Source: Spirogloea muscicola
Lineage: Eukaryota > Streptophyta > Zygnematophyceae > Spirogloeales > Spirogloeaceae
DNA: 61,940 bases
Direction of reading: 5' to 3'
Assembly (NCBI GenBank): GCA_009602725.1
Contig: WELB01000001.1
Coordinates: forward strand, 1,924,944 to 1,986,883
The notes beneath the pieces are model-generated. The model saw nothing but the letters and a program-made list of their open reading frames with translations, ran no database searches and was not told the origin of the DNA. A program made the position numbers and the translations under genes. This document shows positions 42,958 to 55,167 of the stretch, piece after piece. How positions within the stretch are numbered: position 1 is the stretch's first letter; each line of letters opens with the position of its first letter.

Positions 42958-44862
42958 ATGGCGGCCGTGGCGAGCGGCGGTGGCGGCAGGCTGCGCGTCC
43001 TGTGCCTGCACAGCTTCCGCGCCAGCGCCGCCATCCTCCAGGTAGGCGCTTTGCGCTGCTGGCTCGCGGCGCAGTGGCGAGCTCATCGCCCACGACGGGC
43101 TGTGTCCAATGCTGACCATGCGCAACGGGGGCTGCGTGGCCTCTGCAGAAGCAGATGAGCATAGCCCGGTGGGACGCCGCGGTCGACGACCTTGTGGACC
43201 TGGTGCACCTCCTCTGCTGCTCGCTGGCCCCAGAACGCAGCTATCCTTGACCTCCCGACACGACGTTGCAGCTTGGCTGCCCGTCTTGCCAGTCCAGGAC
43301 GTGACCCCCACGGCTGCTCGAGACGGCCTGCCTTGCCTGATCTAATTGCAGAGGCTGGCTTGAGGCCGTCAGGCTGCTCACTCAGCCGAGAGTTGTTTCC
43401 TCGACTACCGTGGCAGGTGTACATAGATGCGCCGATGCCAGCGAGCGGTCCCTCGGACCTGGAGAAGCACTTCGACCCACCCTACTTCGAGTGGTGGTCC
43501 GCGTCGCAGGTCCGACGTCCCACATTGTCCAGCCATTTGTCTTTGATGTTGAGCAGGTCGTTGTCACATCACTGGGAGCCTGCGCATGGTGGCTTCTTGA
43601 TGTCCTTCATCATATGTCACGCCAAAGTGGCCACCATGTGCTCTTGACGAGAGGCACTCTGCTGGCGGCCAACATGACACGTGACCCTCATGCCCGATAC
43701 TCCGTACATAGAGCGGCAGGACGGGAAGGTGTATGTTGGCGCCGACACCAGTATCACATACGTCCGTGACAACCTGACGCTCCACGGCCCATTTGACGGC
43801 CTTTTGGGCTTCTCGCAAGTACAAGAGCTGATCTGCAACTGGCTCCCACTCGCGTGCTCCGTTAGATCAACTTGGTTTCGCCAATCAGGCATAAGACTTT
43901 GATACAGGACAATACGTTTCTAGTCTCCCAAATAACAGGCCTTCCAAGAACTTTACAACCCCTCAAACACCATCCACTGTTCTTTTTCCAGTCACAAAGC
44001 ACATGCAGCTCCTACTAGACGCTCCCCCTGAAATTGAGCTCATGCCAGCCGCTGGTTATCTGCAGGGAGGCATGCTCGCATCGTACTTGCTGGCGTTGCT
44101 ACAGGAGGTGAGGGGTACTTATGTTCCTGCACACTGTACGGCTATAGCGGACAAAGTTGTCGCAGACCCTGCCAGCTAGGCAGATTTCTCAAGCTTTCCA
44201 GCTAATCGTGCATTGAAATGAAACTTCAGTGAAGTTGTTTGCCAGCTGGTTCTAATGGCAGGGTGAAGTGGACATGACAACCCCACCTCGATTTTGTATA
44301 CTGATTGGAGCAGGATTGCCAAGAGCAGATGCCCTCGCTGCAGCCTTCAGAAGGCCTATCACAGTCCCTTCCCTTCATCTGATTGGTGAGCAGGTTGTCT
44401 GTGCTTTGATGCTAGAGATTGTCATAGCTTGCAGCATGCACTGCAACATTCAAGATGGCGTTAAAAGTGTGTGTGATTAGCTTCAAAAAACTGCTGTTGC
44501 TGCAGGAGACAAGGACTTTCTCAAGGCACGATGTGAGTTGCTTCAAGACTGCTACCAAGATCCAGTCATCATTCAGCATCCACGTGGCCATGTGGTTCCG
44601 CGCACAGGTGCATGGACTTTGATAAGTACGTGGTGATGAAAAGCGCTTCACGATTGAAGACGAGTACATAGTTGCTTCAATCATTACAGAGGGTGCAGAC
44701 AGTGTCTAGATGTCAATAGATTTCCCCTCTGAATTTGAGACTTGCAGGTTCACACCATTAACACATTACTGAATGTCACAGATGATGATGGTACTACTAG
44801 CCTACGTCAATTTCTCATTGGACAACTACCCCTCAGGTGTGACCTGTAGACCACCTGCAACT
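42958..44862 (+). CDS. FSH1/OVCA2-type serine hydrolase (alpha/beta fold)
   Basis: Recognisable exons: 42958-43041 (RLRVLCLHSFRASAAILQ), 43149-43202 (KQMSIARWDAAVDDLVDL), 43417-43509 (VYIDAPMPASGPSDLEKHFD, PPYFEWWSASQ), about 43720-43818 (DTSITYVRDNLTLHGPFDGL then LGFSQ), 44066-44107 (GGMLASYLLALLQE), 44262-44385 (RFCILIGAGLPRADALAAAF) and 44506-44607 (DKDFLKARCELLQDCYQDPV, IIQHPRGHVVPR). The nucleophile elbow GFSQ|GG is split by an intron; the Asp is expected in GDKDF and the His in HPRGHVVPR, as in yeast FSH1 and human OVCA2. A candidate C-terminal exon is at 44750-44862 but its phase does not fit, so the 3' end is uncertain. The family comprises small cytosolic esterases or thioesterases; substrate unknown. 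Confidence 0.85.
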
Positions 44863-46034
44863 TGGAGCAGAGGAAGATCTGCCATTCCTAATGCAAACTA
44901 CATCTTCCTCCCCCACATGCGAACGAGCAAATTTGCAGGGAACCACTTGTTAGCATTCAGCATTCAAAGAAGTACAATATGAAATATCATTGATTGGTTG
45001 CTCAGCTATGCCATGCAGTACTTGATCTCTCTCGCATCAGCTGCCAAACATGCTGAAGTGGCACAATCTGTATGTAATAAATCTATCATGCATAGAATGT
45101 CATGCAGCAGTTCTGCAGAACAGTCAACTCCAATAAACAATCAGATGAGAATATATCGACCAGACCAAAGGCAGCAATCAATCTGAATGCTGACAGGATT
45201 TATCTCATGACTCAGATCACAAATGTCATATAAATTCTGTCCTATTTGATCTCATGACTCAGATCACAAATGGCTACTAAAGCTGCTACCTACAGGGTAG
45301 TGTTGGGCTCCTCAAAAAATATAAGTGGCGATAGCTATTGCAGGCCTTGCAAGCTAGCTTCCGGCCACAAAGAATGGTGGCTGAGACAGCTTCGCTGTTC
45401 AGAAAGAATTGTGAGGCAGACACAGAGAGTCAGCAGCGACACCAGCACGATGCACGACTGCCACTATGGATAGAGCTGCCAGCTCTCCAACCTGCCGCCT
45501 TGGCATGTAGCTTTGCTGTCCTGTACAAGCGCCTGCTGTGGACGAACAAAAGAACCAGTAACAAAAAGGGTCCTCCCGACCAGCTTGATTCCTCTGCGAT
45601 CGCCATCCTGCAGCCCTTCATCTCCGCGACCTCACCATGGTCTCATAGCAGTCAAGGCCATCAAACTGTGGCGCCAGCGACGTCTTGATGCTGGGGCTAC
45701 ACAAGCCTGCTGGCGGCGCCGACAAGTGCCTATCCAAGGTGTGCGTGGCCGGTTGGCAGGACGATGCTGGCAGAAGCAGCATCTGCATGGCCGAGGCAGA
45801 GACAAACAGCCTTCAGCAACATGCCAGTTGTCTTGGGTCCATTTCAGGAAGGCGTGGAATTGAGAACATGGTGCCCTGATCGAAGCAAGATCGCTGAGAT
45901 CTCTACAACCTTGCCTACTGCCATCTCCGCGACCAGGCGGCAGCCCGTCCTGGCGTCGTCCGCGTAGGCGCAACAGGAGGCAGTCGGGCGATGCAAGAGG
46001 GACCTCAGGCCAGCAAGTGGCACGAGCGCCTCAC
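44863..46034. other. Spacer, AT-rich left part, no assigned gene
   Basis: 44900-45300 is AT-rich; 45300-46030 may hold later exons of the minus-strand gene starting at 46163 but no junctions could be fixed. Contains the 24-bp direct repeat listed separately. Confidence 0.4.
45202..45272 (+). repeat. 24-bp direct repeat, 47-bp period
   Basis: A 24-bp sequence (ATCTCATGACTCAGATCACA plus AATG) occurs at 45202-45225 and 45249-45272 without mismatch. Confidence 0.85.
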
Positions 46035-46163
46035 CTGGACGAGGCTGCTGTAGCCGACGGCGCTGCTGCTGGAGGGCGCGGCGCTCATCATGTAGACCTC
46101 CGCGCCGTAGGCGACGCCGAGGACGCCGGCGGCCTTGACGATCATGCTGGCGAGGCCCGCCAT
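46035..46163 (-). CDS. First exon of an unidentified gene (partial)
   Basis: MAGLASMIVKAAGVLGVAYG then AEVYMMSAAPSSSSAVGYSS and LVQ, ending at a GTGAGG donor (phase 0). A hydrophobic Ala/Gly-rich start suits a membrane or organelle protein. Later exons to the left were not identified, so the product is unknown. The upstream region is interrupted 200 bp away by the artefact at 46360-46405. Confidence 0.35.
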
Positions 46164-46359
46164 CGGCACGACGACGCGAGCGGTGGCGAGAGCGAGCGAG
46201 CGAGCGAGCGAGCGAGGGAGACAGAGAGAGCAAGGGGAGGGGAGAGGGGGCGCCGGGCGGACGGCGGCGAGGGTCTGCGCCTGCGGCGGAGGGGCGCGGG
46301 CGGCGGAGCGGCGGGGGAGCGGAGGGGGCTGGCGGGGTTGGGAATTGCCTGCATTGGCG

Positions 46360-46360
46360 N

Positions 46361-46395
<35 letters not shown>

Positions 46396-46405
46396 CTTCC
46401 GATCT
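46360..46405. other. Assembly artefact: N + 35 T + sequencing-adapter tail
   Basis: A single N (46360) is followed by 35 T (46361-46395) and CTTCCGATCT (46396-46405). With the preceding T this is TCTTCCGATCT, the 11-nt 3' end of the common Illumina adapter. The sequence should not be read as genomic. Confidence 0.9.
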
Positions 46406-47760
46406 GTGCCGGCGGACGGGCCGTGCGCCGCGCTGGAGATGCGATCGGCCACCCGGGGGGCGCCGCGATGCGCGCGTCTCCGCCGTCCATGTGGCGCGCC
46501 CGCGCGCCCCCGGGGTCTCCGCGGGCGCCCGGGGCCAAAGATCGCGCCACGTGTCGGCCGGGGCGGCGCCGGCCCTCCGGGTGGTCCCAGAAAGCGGGGG
46601 GGCGCGCCGGCCGGCTGCGGCTCGCCCCGCGGTCTCGCATGGGGGGGACCCCCCCCATTGACTCACCGATTCGATCTGCACCGGGGGGGGTGTCGCCTCC
46701 GCAAATCGCCCTTCTGTGACCGGGTAGGTGGGATCACCGGCATCCCCGAGGGGGTTGTTTTGTTGGGGGCTCCCCTGTCTCCGCCGCCGCGCCGCCCGGC
46801 TTGGCCGGTGCAGACGGCCGCCGAGACGGCGGAAACGGCACGCCCCGCCCCGCCGCGGCCCCCAAAAGCCGCGCTCCCCTCCTGGCCAGCGTCGGCACCC
46901 CGAGCCCTTGCTCGCCTCTGACGACTCCCAGACCGCCGCCGCCGTCGTCGGCGGCGGCGGCGGCTGTGGCTGGCCAGGCCCGCTCCAGTCCTGGCGTGCC
47001 CTTTGCCCCGTTCGGCGGTGCCCGTCACCGTGGCCTGTCAGCACCTGTCGGTCGCCTCCCGGTGCCGGCCACCACCACCTTCACCTCTGGCGCCCAGTGG
47101 AGCCGCAGTCGGCCCCGTCAGAGAGGGCGGCCATTAGAGGGTTTCTGCTGCCCCTCGGACTTGCTTCCGCGCGGCAGCTCTGCACGATCAGCCTTCACGA
47201 CCCGTCACCCGTCACCTCCTGTCGCTGTCTGAGGAACCGTAGTCCCACATGCCCTGGCGCCAAGCGCGCGTGCTCGGTCGCCGTCGGGTCGCCACTACCA
47301 GCGGTCTCCGCAGCGCCACTCCCATCCCCCATCGCTTCACCACTGCCATTTCCGTCTCCGCCGTCCTCGCCGCCGCCAATGTGCTTGGCTGTTTATCTCC
47401 AGCATCGCCATTGTTGGGGCGAGCGCCACCGTCACTGCTACAGTCAGCCCTGCCACCAAGTGTCCCGAGCCTGGCGCAGTCGTCCCCGCGGTTGTGCAGC
47501 AATCGCTGGCTCCGCCTCCGCTTTCACCACGGCCGCCATTATTGCCACCCCCTCCTGCCACCTTCTCCCCCCCCAGTGCAACAACCCTCTGTCATTGCTG
47601 CACACTCACATTACCACCAGCACGGTCAATGTCTCCACCATTCACTCGTCGCCTTCGCCGTCTGCACCACAAACATCATTACCTCTGCCTCCACAATTGC
47701 AACCACCAATTGACGGGGAGGGGGCCTCAAGTGCAGCCCGGGCGCTGGGGCAACCCTGAG
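46406..47760. other. Extremely GC/CT-rich segment beyond the adapter
   Basis: 46406-46760 is composed largely of G and C, with runs such as GGGGGGG-A-CCCCCCCC at 46641-46656. 46800-47760 is C-rich with many short Pro/Ser codon-like repeats. Long open frames on both strands (for example 46728-47759 +, 46142-47044 -) overlap and reflect composition. Because it follows an adapter, its linkage to 46359 is doubtful. Confidence 0.55.
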
Positions 47761-50650
47761 GCATCCGCTAGGTGAGCCACTACTATTTCAACAAAGCGGC
47801 AGGGCCTGGCCAAGTAAGTACAGGCCTGCGTATGGCACGGCAACCATGCAGAGCCGGTGCAGAGCTGCGGCATGTCACCGCATCAGCAGGCCATGCCTTT
47901 GGTGGCCGGTGAGGTGCATACCAGACCCGCGAGACACCACCAAGTCAGGGAGTGGGCCACTGAATGTGACCGAAGAGTGTTCTATGAGTAGGGCTGCCAC
48001 TCTTGCGCCACGCCCCTAGTGGGGGCATGCTCAGAGCTGCTCCAGGCTCTCCAACCCATGATGCGGAGTGTGGCAGCTGATTATGGCGTTAAGAAGTAGG
48101 TTATTCTTCTGCCACATCTGCCTGCAGCCGTGGCGCGTGCCACATGCAGGATGGCAGCCCCTCCCACGGTGCAATTACTAACCCTTGCAAGGCTTGAAGG
48201 TGGAGGAGTTGCCGACGCAGCATGGTCAGTCGGCAGCGCTGGGCCGACTACAATACCTCGTGCAAAACCAGCTGGCCGCCAGGTGAGAATCCAGCACCTC
48301 TTTAGTGTGGCCACCCTGGCAAGCTCTATCACGGTCTGTGCAGGCCATCCCCTTTAGCACCTGCTGATGAGGTGATGAGGTAGGTGCTGCAGAGATTGTC
48401 TCTAGGGTCCCTCTCACCAGCTCTCGCCCTCGCTTGCATTGTGCCATCCCATGCCCACCTTGCTGTCCTTCTAAAACGCCGATATGGAGATTGTCAGTCC
48501 AAGGTGGAGAATTTCACCGGGTGTCATCCTTCACAGAGCGCACAGCAAGCAAGCAGTAGGCTAAGCTACTGCTTGTTACTATTGTTGAGGAGGTCAGGCA
48601 GGCTTCCCAAGGGTAGGAGTAGTTCAGGTGCAGTACTTTAAGTAGGTGTGCAGCTCATTGCTGGGGACAACGCCCCAAGCAGTGTCTGCCAGGCACTGCG
48701 CAGGCCATGCAGCAGGTAGTGTGTGAAGGATGGCCTGGGTGACTACATGAATAGGCAAGCATATTGATAGAATCACATCACCCGCTGCTAAGCTGACCCG
48801 CTCAGTAACCACGAGGCAGCACGTAGAGGATGCTAAATTTATGTCAGAATACGGACCGCAGACAAGGCCTTCTGCGCCAGCTGAAGCTCGACCAGCTTTT
48901 TCTTGCAAAGCATGAGCCTGAGCTGGCTGCAAATAGGCTGAAACACATCGTCGTAAAGATGACTAATATATTGCCCATCTCGATTGGAAGCACATCTTCA
49001 CGCCGTGCATACCCCAGACTGGCGGTGTTCTCAATTGGGGTTCTTCTCAGGTAGCGTAGTAGCCAGTCAGCTTGCGTCTTATACTAGGGCATCGCTGGGG
49101 TGCTCCCCAGCCTTTGAAGAGGTACTACTGTGCCTTGGCCTTGTGAGGTGCACCCTTTGGCAGCAGCACATTGTGCACGCCCCAAAGGCATCTGACACCC
49201 ACATGCACGGTGACGGTGCGCAACGCTGAGGCCATCAACTATGGCATTCAGGCCACCTTGATGTCCAATTAGACTGGGAGGCCCTGGCAATTGCCGTACA
49301 AAATGCATCAAGCCTATGCAGCGAGCAGCCCTTGCTGAGGAGCTGCTTGATACCTTTCTGTTCCTCTTGCCCTTCTGCTTTTGCTATTGTAGGCCTCGAG
49401 CTGCCCTGGAGGCAGGGCCTCAGGTGACCGTCTTGCACTGCCTCGGGATGCTTTCAGAGGACTCGCTTGCCGGATAACCTGGCGCAGACACAACTTCGCA
49501 CTTGAAGGCTACTGTCGCTGCCCATTCTGGGGTTATGCTAGCCCACCTTGCGCTGACAACATCACATGGTTAAGATCCACACGACGTTGTCGCAGCTCTC
49601 AGCACTGTGGCGGCAGCTGGCTGCTCTTCAGCTGTCCTTGGTGGAAAGTGCTCTGCGACGGTCACCACGATAGGCCTAGCATTGGCCCTGCCTTGCCACG
49701 AGGATGCCAGACTCCCTGAGGGCCCAACACCTTGGGTTGTTTTTGGCACACCAGTTTGCAGGTGCAGCTGCAGGATCACATCAAGCATATGGCGTATCGC
49801 CTTGCCCTGGAGGACATGCACTTTTGCCCTTGCCTTACTCACCAAAGGCGTTGCGCAGTGCTCGCAGGACCTGGTCCATGCACGCACGCAGCCTGGAGCA
49901 GGCAGTGGCTGGTGTGGCGATGGGCTCCCATGCTTCCCAGGCTGCCCTGCACAATTTCCACTCCTAACTGCTGCTGGCTCACTGACATCTGGAGTCGCTT
50001 CTGCCCTAAAAGCTGACACCTGCGACCCATAAAACCATATTGGCGCATGCTGGAGGTGGAGAAGGTGCCTTCCAGTAACCACCGGATTTATTGCCAGCAG
50101 CAGATCTGCCCAATGGAGCGTACAGTGTCAGCGTCCTTCCTCAGAGCGTCTGCTTGGCTCATGGTGCTTTCTTTGGTGTGATGTACTGTGTGGCGTGTGC
50201 CTCATTGCGGAGATGCAATGCGAGTGCGTCGCTTACCTGGATGTCATGCTTAAGCTCGCAGCTCACATGCTGCAGTGTGTACATGGCGGAGATTGGACGG
50301 CTAGCACCACCTCCTCTTGAAGTTCAGAGGACTTGGGTGCAAGATGACAAGTCCAGGGTCTTCCAGAGGCCGTAAATCGGATGACCACGGGGAATTCCTC
50401 CATCATGATCTGATGAGGTCTAGTATGATACACATGCGCCTCACCAATCTCGCCAGACTAACACCTCGTTGACGCCCGAAACCAATACTGAAGCTCTTGA
50501 CAACAGTGGTGACGCCAGTTCAGCTGTCAAGGCTGGCTACGGAGTGGAGCAAGACGCGCAGGCGAAGGCGACCAAGCACGCCAAGCACCCTTGTAACTTT
50601 CTCAGTCTCTTAGTGGTGTCCATGGGGCCTTTGCTACCAGTTACCGTATG
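47761..50650. other. Gene-poor block, possibly decayed repeat DNA
   Basis: Even base composition and many short open frames on both strands, none with a recognised domain. A family C repeat copy is at 48773-48831 (GCTGCTAAGCTGACCCGCTC then AGTAACCACGAGG). The first codons after a possible acceptor at 47772 spell HYYFNKAAGPGQ, which recalls a WW-like YYxNxxT string but has no second Trp. Confidence 0.35.
48773..48831 (+). repeat. Dispersed repeat, family C copy 2
   Basis: ATCACCCGCTGCTAAGCTGA then CCCGCTCAGTAACCACGAGG and GTAGAGGAT; same order as 17219-17278 and 55168-55220. Confidence 0.7.
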
Positions 50651-53150
50651 ACTCGCAGCAAAATTTGACACTACGCAGGGAGGGCAAGGTGACGGGTGCA
50701 AAGCGGGGATCGACCAGGCTCTGTGTAAGAGCTTGTTTACCTAGTTGCACCACGTGCGCTTGTATGTCGCACCATAGCAAGACAGGCATCTGAGTTGCAT
50801 AGCATGCGGGCCCTCTCCATGTCAGTTTGGTAGTCTGCTCTCTCATTGCTGTGTTCAAGTGCTTGCTCCCTGTGAAGATTGATTTCTCCGCAGAAACTGC
50901 TAATCTTGGAGGTACAGCATCCTTTATGGTTGGCACTTCTACATTTTGAACGCTCCTGGCTATATACTAGCTTGCTATCCAAAGATGCTGCCAAATCTAG
51001 AAGCCATACATTGTGCCGGCCTCCGCTGCTGGCGCTGTCCTGCTCAATTTTTTGCACCTTCTTTTCGGGCTGACCAATCATAGCCATTGCCGCCTTTGGA
51101 GAAGCTCATTTCTTTGGCTTTCACCTCATCGGGCTGGCCATTCACAGCTACACTACTTCCGGAGGAGCTCCCAATGTTGATGTCCTGCTATACTGCAGCG
51201 CTTTTGACAAGCCACCACCTTGCACCTACCTGCTGTGACAACAACTGGCAACAGCCTCTCATTCTGACTAGATGGCCTTGCCTAAGATGACATTCTCCCT
51301 ATGCTAAGCCATGTTAGATTGTCCAATATTTCTAAGCTTGGCCTTTTTGGAGACTGCGCTTCCTGATTTTGCTGCAGCATAGATCATATTTCGTTCTGAA
51401 TATGAAAACATCAAGAATTACGCAAAGCACGCATCTCCAAGGCCTGCAAGGCAGGGACATGAGAGACCTCAATACTGTGGTATGTGCACCTTCATGATGT
51501 TGCACAAGCACCTCCATGTATGGTGTGACCAGAACGTTGATTGTCACTGTCTCAGGAGTTGATCTGGTCTGTGTTAAGCCAGTGTCATTCTGCTGCTTGG
51601 GAGACTTGGTAAGAGCTGGCCTTCGTTGTTTGGGCAGATAATTGCTATTCCAATGGTTGTGTTGTGCAGCAACCAAATTTAGAGATGAATAGTTCTCAAA
51701 GATCGTCCCTAGCAAGGTCTCTGGAGTAGGTTAGAAGCCAGCCACTGCTGAGCATAAGGCTTGCAACATTGCGGCACAGTAGATTTTGAGTCCTACCTGC
51801 GCATAATACTCTGGAATGCCTGCAGAGAGCAGTCTGCAGCCAGTTTTGATTATTTGAGGCTGCGATAGTGCAGCTAATGGCTGCATTGTACTACACATTG
51901 CCTGTCGCCTAGCGTCCATATTCATGGCTAGATGACAGGAGTAACCGGAGGTGAAGTTGAAGATGGCACTGAAATGGTGCACAAGGAGGCCACCAATGAT
52001 ACATATTCAGATTAGCGACAGCTCCAGGATTTCAGCAGGGCGTCTCCTCGCCTTCACTTTGCCCAGCTTGTTCCAACTTGCAGTTGCTGTCGAGGCACTA
52101 CCAAGCTCACCATTGGCCGGTGCCAGCATTATGAGTTAGGGTTCCCCCTGGACCTTAATCATATTATCTTGAGCTAGCCTTCCCCAGCCCCCGCTCGTTT
52201 TCACCAGACTTCTCACATAGCCATCCTCCGTAGCACCACTCTTAACACCAAATTTTGCCTAATCAGGGTATTGGCTTGATCTGGCCTCCCGTATTTTCCA
52301 CTCGCTCCACGCGCCTTCTTCACAGGAGCTGCTGTCCACCCTCGACCTCCAGTCCGCCTGAATCCCTCTCGCGGGAGCCCGCTGGAGCCCGGAGAGTGTC
52401 CAGTGGCATTGTACAGGACGGTTGCTTGATGGTGCACTTACCTGAACTTTTGGGCAAACGCTCTGCAAGAGCGACACTTTCGTCACGTCAGACGAAGTAC
52501 GACAACGGACACATGTCCTCGCCTGTAGCCGGCCTCGTGCGGTACCTCCTGCGCCACCCGCTGACTGCAAAGGGCGACAACTGCCGTCAATAAGTTTCAA
52601 TCCGCAGCCGTCCGTGTCTGCTTAAAACAAACCGGGCACTGTCATCGTCTTACATGGGGGACCTTTCCTCTCTTCCTGCTATAGAATCGTTGCCTGCTAT
52701 GAAATGCGGCTATCAGTGAGTCTACAGCGCTCTCAGGCACTCGCGATACACCAGCGTGCTGGGCGTGCATTAGGCCAGGCTAATGGCTCCTCAGCTTAGC
52801 TTGTCCGATGTGTATGTGCTCACTCGAAAATATTTAGTGCCCCCCTTAGCCAACTCATTACCCCGTGACCAGGACATTTTGTAAGGCTAGAATTGGCCTC
52901 CCTTTCAATTGCATGCGCACCGCGCGCCTTCTCTTTGTCTTCCTCCTTTACATGGGAGGAGCTTTCCTTCCTCGGGGGCACTTCAGGGCGATGCCTAACG
53001 GTGGAAGGCACCGACACACATTCATCCCTTGGGCTGACAGCACAGCGAGGACATCTACTCAATAGTGGTGAGGGTACTGCAGCCTCGACCCGACCTGGCT
53101 TTTCCTCAAGCTTTTGCTTGAAGTGGGTCTTCGACTGGTGACTTGAGTAC
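50651..53150. other. Repeat-containing spacer with a possible gene remnant
   Basis: Hairpin fragments at 51063-51100 (CGGGCTGACCAATCATAGCC) and 51125-51160. Family D segments at 52250-52330 (AGGGTATTGGCTTGATCTGG then CCTCCCG) and 52880-52960 (AATTGGCCTCCCTTTC then GCATGCGCACCGCGCGCC). Between them the minus strand at 51480-51990 has protein-like stretches described separately. Confidence 0.45.
51480..51995 (-). pseudogene. Possible gene fragment of unknown family
   Basis: A frame from about 51995 reads AIFNFTSGYSCHLAMNMDAR, QPQIIKTGCRLLSAGIPEYY-AQ to a GTAGGA donor. Across an acceptor at about 51720 it continues TLLGTIFENYSSLNLVAAQH, HWNSNYLPKQRRPA and VTINVLVTPYMEVLVQHHE. Phase agrees over this single junction. 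Upstream and downstream exons were not found, so it may be a remnant or part of an unrecognised gene. Confidence 0.3.
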
Positions 53151-55167
53151 ATGGTAATAAACTGGAAGCAGCCTCTCAGCCGCCTTTTCGAAGCTCACTT
53201 CTTATTAAAGAGCGTGTCAGCCGTGCCTCTTATCGTCTCTACTTCACTTTCTTGTCGTCATCTGTGCTTTGTTTCTGCAGATCTTCGGCAATTTCAAGTC
53301 GCCTAACAAGGAAGGTAAATCCAATCGCCCTACACGTGTAAGGAAGTGTTTCCGTGTCCGCTTCACTGCCTTGTGAGTCCGGTGGCGTAGGTTGGTGCAA
53401 TAGTTACATACGTCGGCCCCAAATGAAGCAGCTCCAAAGCAGATAGTGCACATGCTCGACCACCTCCAAGAACTCAGAAAATAGGTAGTGGCAGACCAAC
53501 AAGACTAGCAGTGATCACTGCCAGGAAGGCGGAAAATACTGCTCATGCGAAGTATGATTGAAACCTCAGTGCCATGGGTGGAGGCTATGTACTAGCAGGC
53601 ATTTGACCAGTCCTCCCATCGATTGGTTCGGAGATGCGCAGATCATCTGGCTATTGTTGGAGTTGTAACACTGATTCCTTTCTCTGCACAGGCAGTTGGC
53701 CTTATAGAGAAGAGACACGAGCAACATCAGCCCCATGTAAGGGTATCTCCTTCACGACAGGGCGGAAAGACCTCTTCGCAGGTGCTTGCAAGTGGGCAAC
53801 CACACAATTAAAGCATACCTCCAAGGGGGCCAAGGTAGCACTTGGCCTACCCAAAAGCTATGTTGGGTTGAGATTCTAGGCCGCCATCTTTGAGGGGTTT
53901 AAGAGAGTGTGAGGGGGGGGAGAAGCAGAAGGAGCAGAAGCAGGCCATCGCAACCACGCAAGTCCTGCTGTGCTCAGCAGACTGTCTCAGCAGGTTGAAT
54001 GCAAAAGGCGAAGGAAGAAGCCTCCGCGAAGCGTAAGGCAGCAGTAGCGGGGGTACAAGGAATGAGCTTGCGTTTACCAAAGGAAAACGGACACATTCAC
54101 ATGGTGAGGCTGAGCTGGTGGGCTGTGCACGAGTGCATGTGACCGGTCACTTTGTTCACTGCAGAGCATGGTGCCTCGTCGGCGGCTATGCAGCAAAGGA
54201 GGAAATTAGCATCTACAGCAACTGCTAATTGGAGGATGCTCTCTGCAACAATCCGATATGCCATCCAAGGGTGGCAGCAGGTCCTTTGGCACCGTTCTTC
54301 TGTTGGATGCGATAGTAAGCTCGTCACAGGTGAGGCGGGTCTTGAAAATGGGCGGAGATTCTGAGACCGACCAAAGACAGCTCATATTCTGGGCGAAAGA
54401 ACGTAGCAAGATGATCCGCAAGAAGTGGGCTCCCACAAGAGCCGTGGTCGTGATGAGCCAGACGGGGAAAAATTTACTGAGAGTTGGGCAAGTCCGTCGG
54501 TCAGCAAAGAGGTCAGCAAAGAGGGCAAACTGCTGTGAGCAGCCAGCCCCGAGAAACAAAAGCATACGCGGCTAGTAGGGAGGAGTCTTGAAGCTGGAGC
54601 ATCCTCGTACAAATAAGTGCGGCTTTGTTCATTTCTTTTTCGGCTGTCTCACAGCCATCGCTGTGCTTTGGAAGTGCCAAATCCTTCTTCCGGGCTGGCC
54701 AATGACAGCCACTGCATCCCTCCTGTATTCGCCGTCCTATCTGAGCAGGCGAGCTGGATGTGCCCAGTACGGTTGCCCCCGTACACTGCAAGTGATGTCA
54801 TGTCTTGGAAACGGTCAAGGCCATCAGGTGCGCCTTGATTTTACTGGGCAGATTGTCCACCAGCTGCTGCCCCGCGCTTGCGCCGCGTGGAGCCTGCACC
54901 CTGCACCAGCCTGTCTGACCTCTCGCTGTAGTCTGGCGGCCACGGGCTGGCGTAGTCGCCTTCATCGTCGCTGCCTCCCTTGGTTCGCGCCCTCTCGCTT
55001 GCTGGCGCCGCCTGCCCCGTAGTGCTGCACTTTCGGACAAGCACGCCTTTCAGAGCCATCGATTGGCCCCATTTGCTAGGAGTTCCCCCCCACCTAGGTG
55101 GGAGATGCAGTGCATATTGAATGATGGAGGGCCTGAGTCCGCAAAGGCAAGCACATTGACGGATGTA
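53151..55167. other. Spacer with scattered hairpin-repeat fragments
   Basis: Fragments: GTCGTGATGAGCCAGACGGG at 54450, GGCTGTCTCACAGCCATCGC at about 54642, and GGGCTGGCCAATGACAGCCA at about 54693. A 12-bp tandem GGTCAGCAAAGA lies at 54499-54522. No gene recognised at 53200-54400. Confidence 0.45.

Noticed and set aside
46142-47759. Overlapping 300- and 343-codon frames on opposite strands
   Set aside because: Low-complexity GC/CT-rich DNA and crosses the adapter artefact; no domain or splice logic.
47772-47815. WW domain suggested by HYYFNKAAGPGQ
   Set aside because: No flanking conserved tryptophans or proline and no continuing exon.
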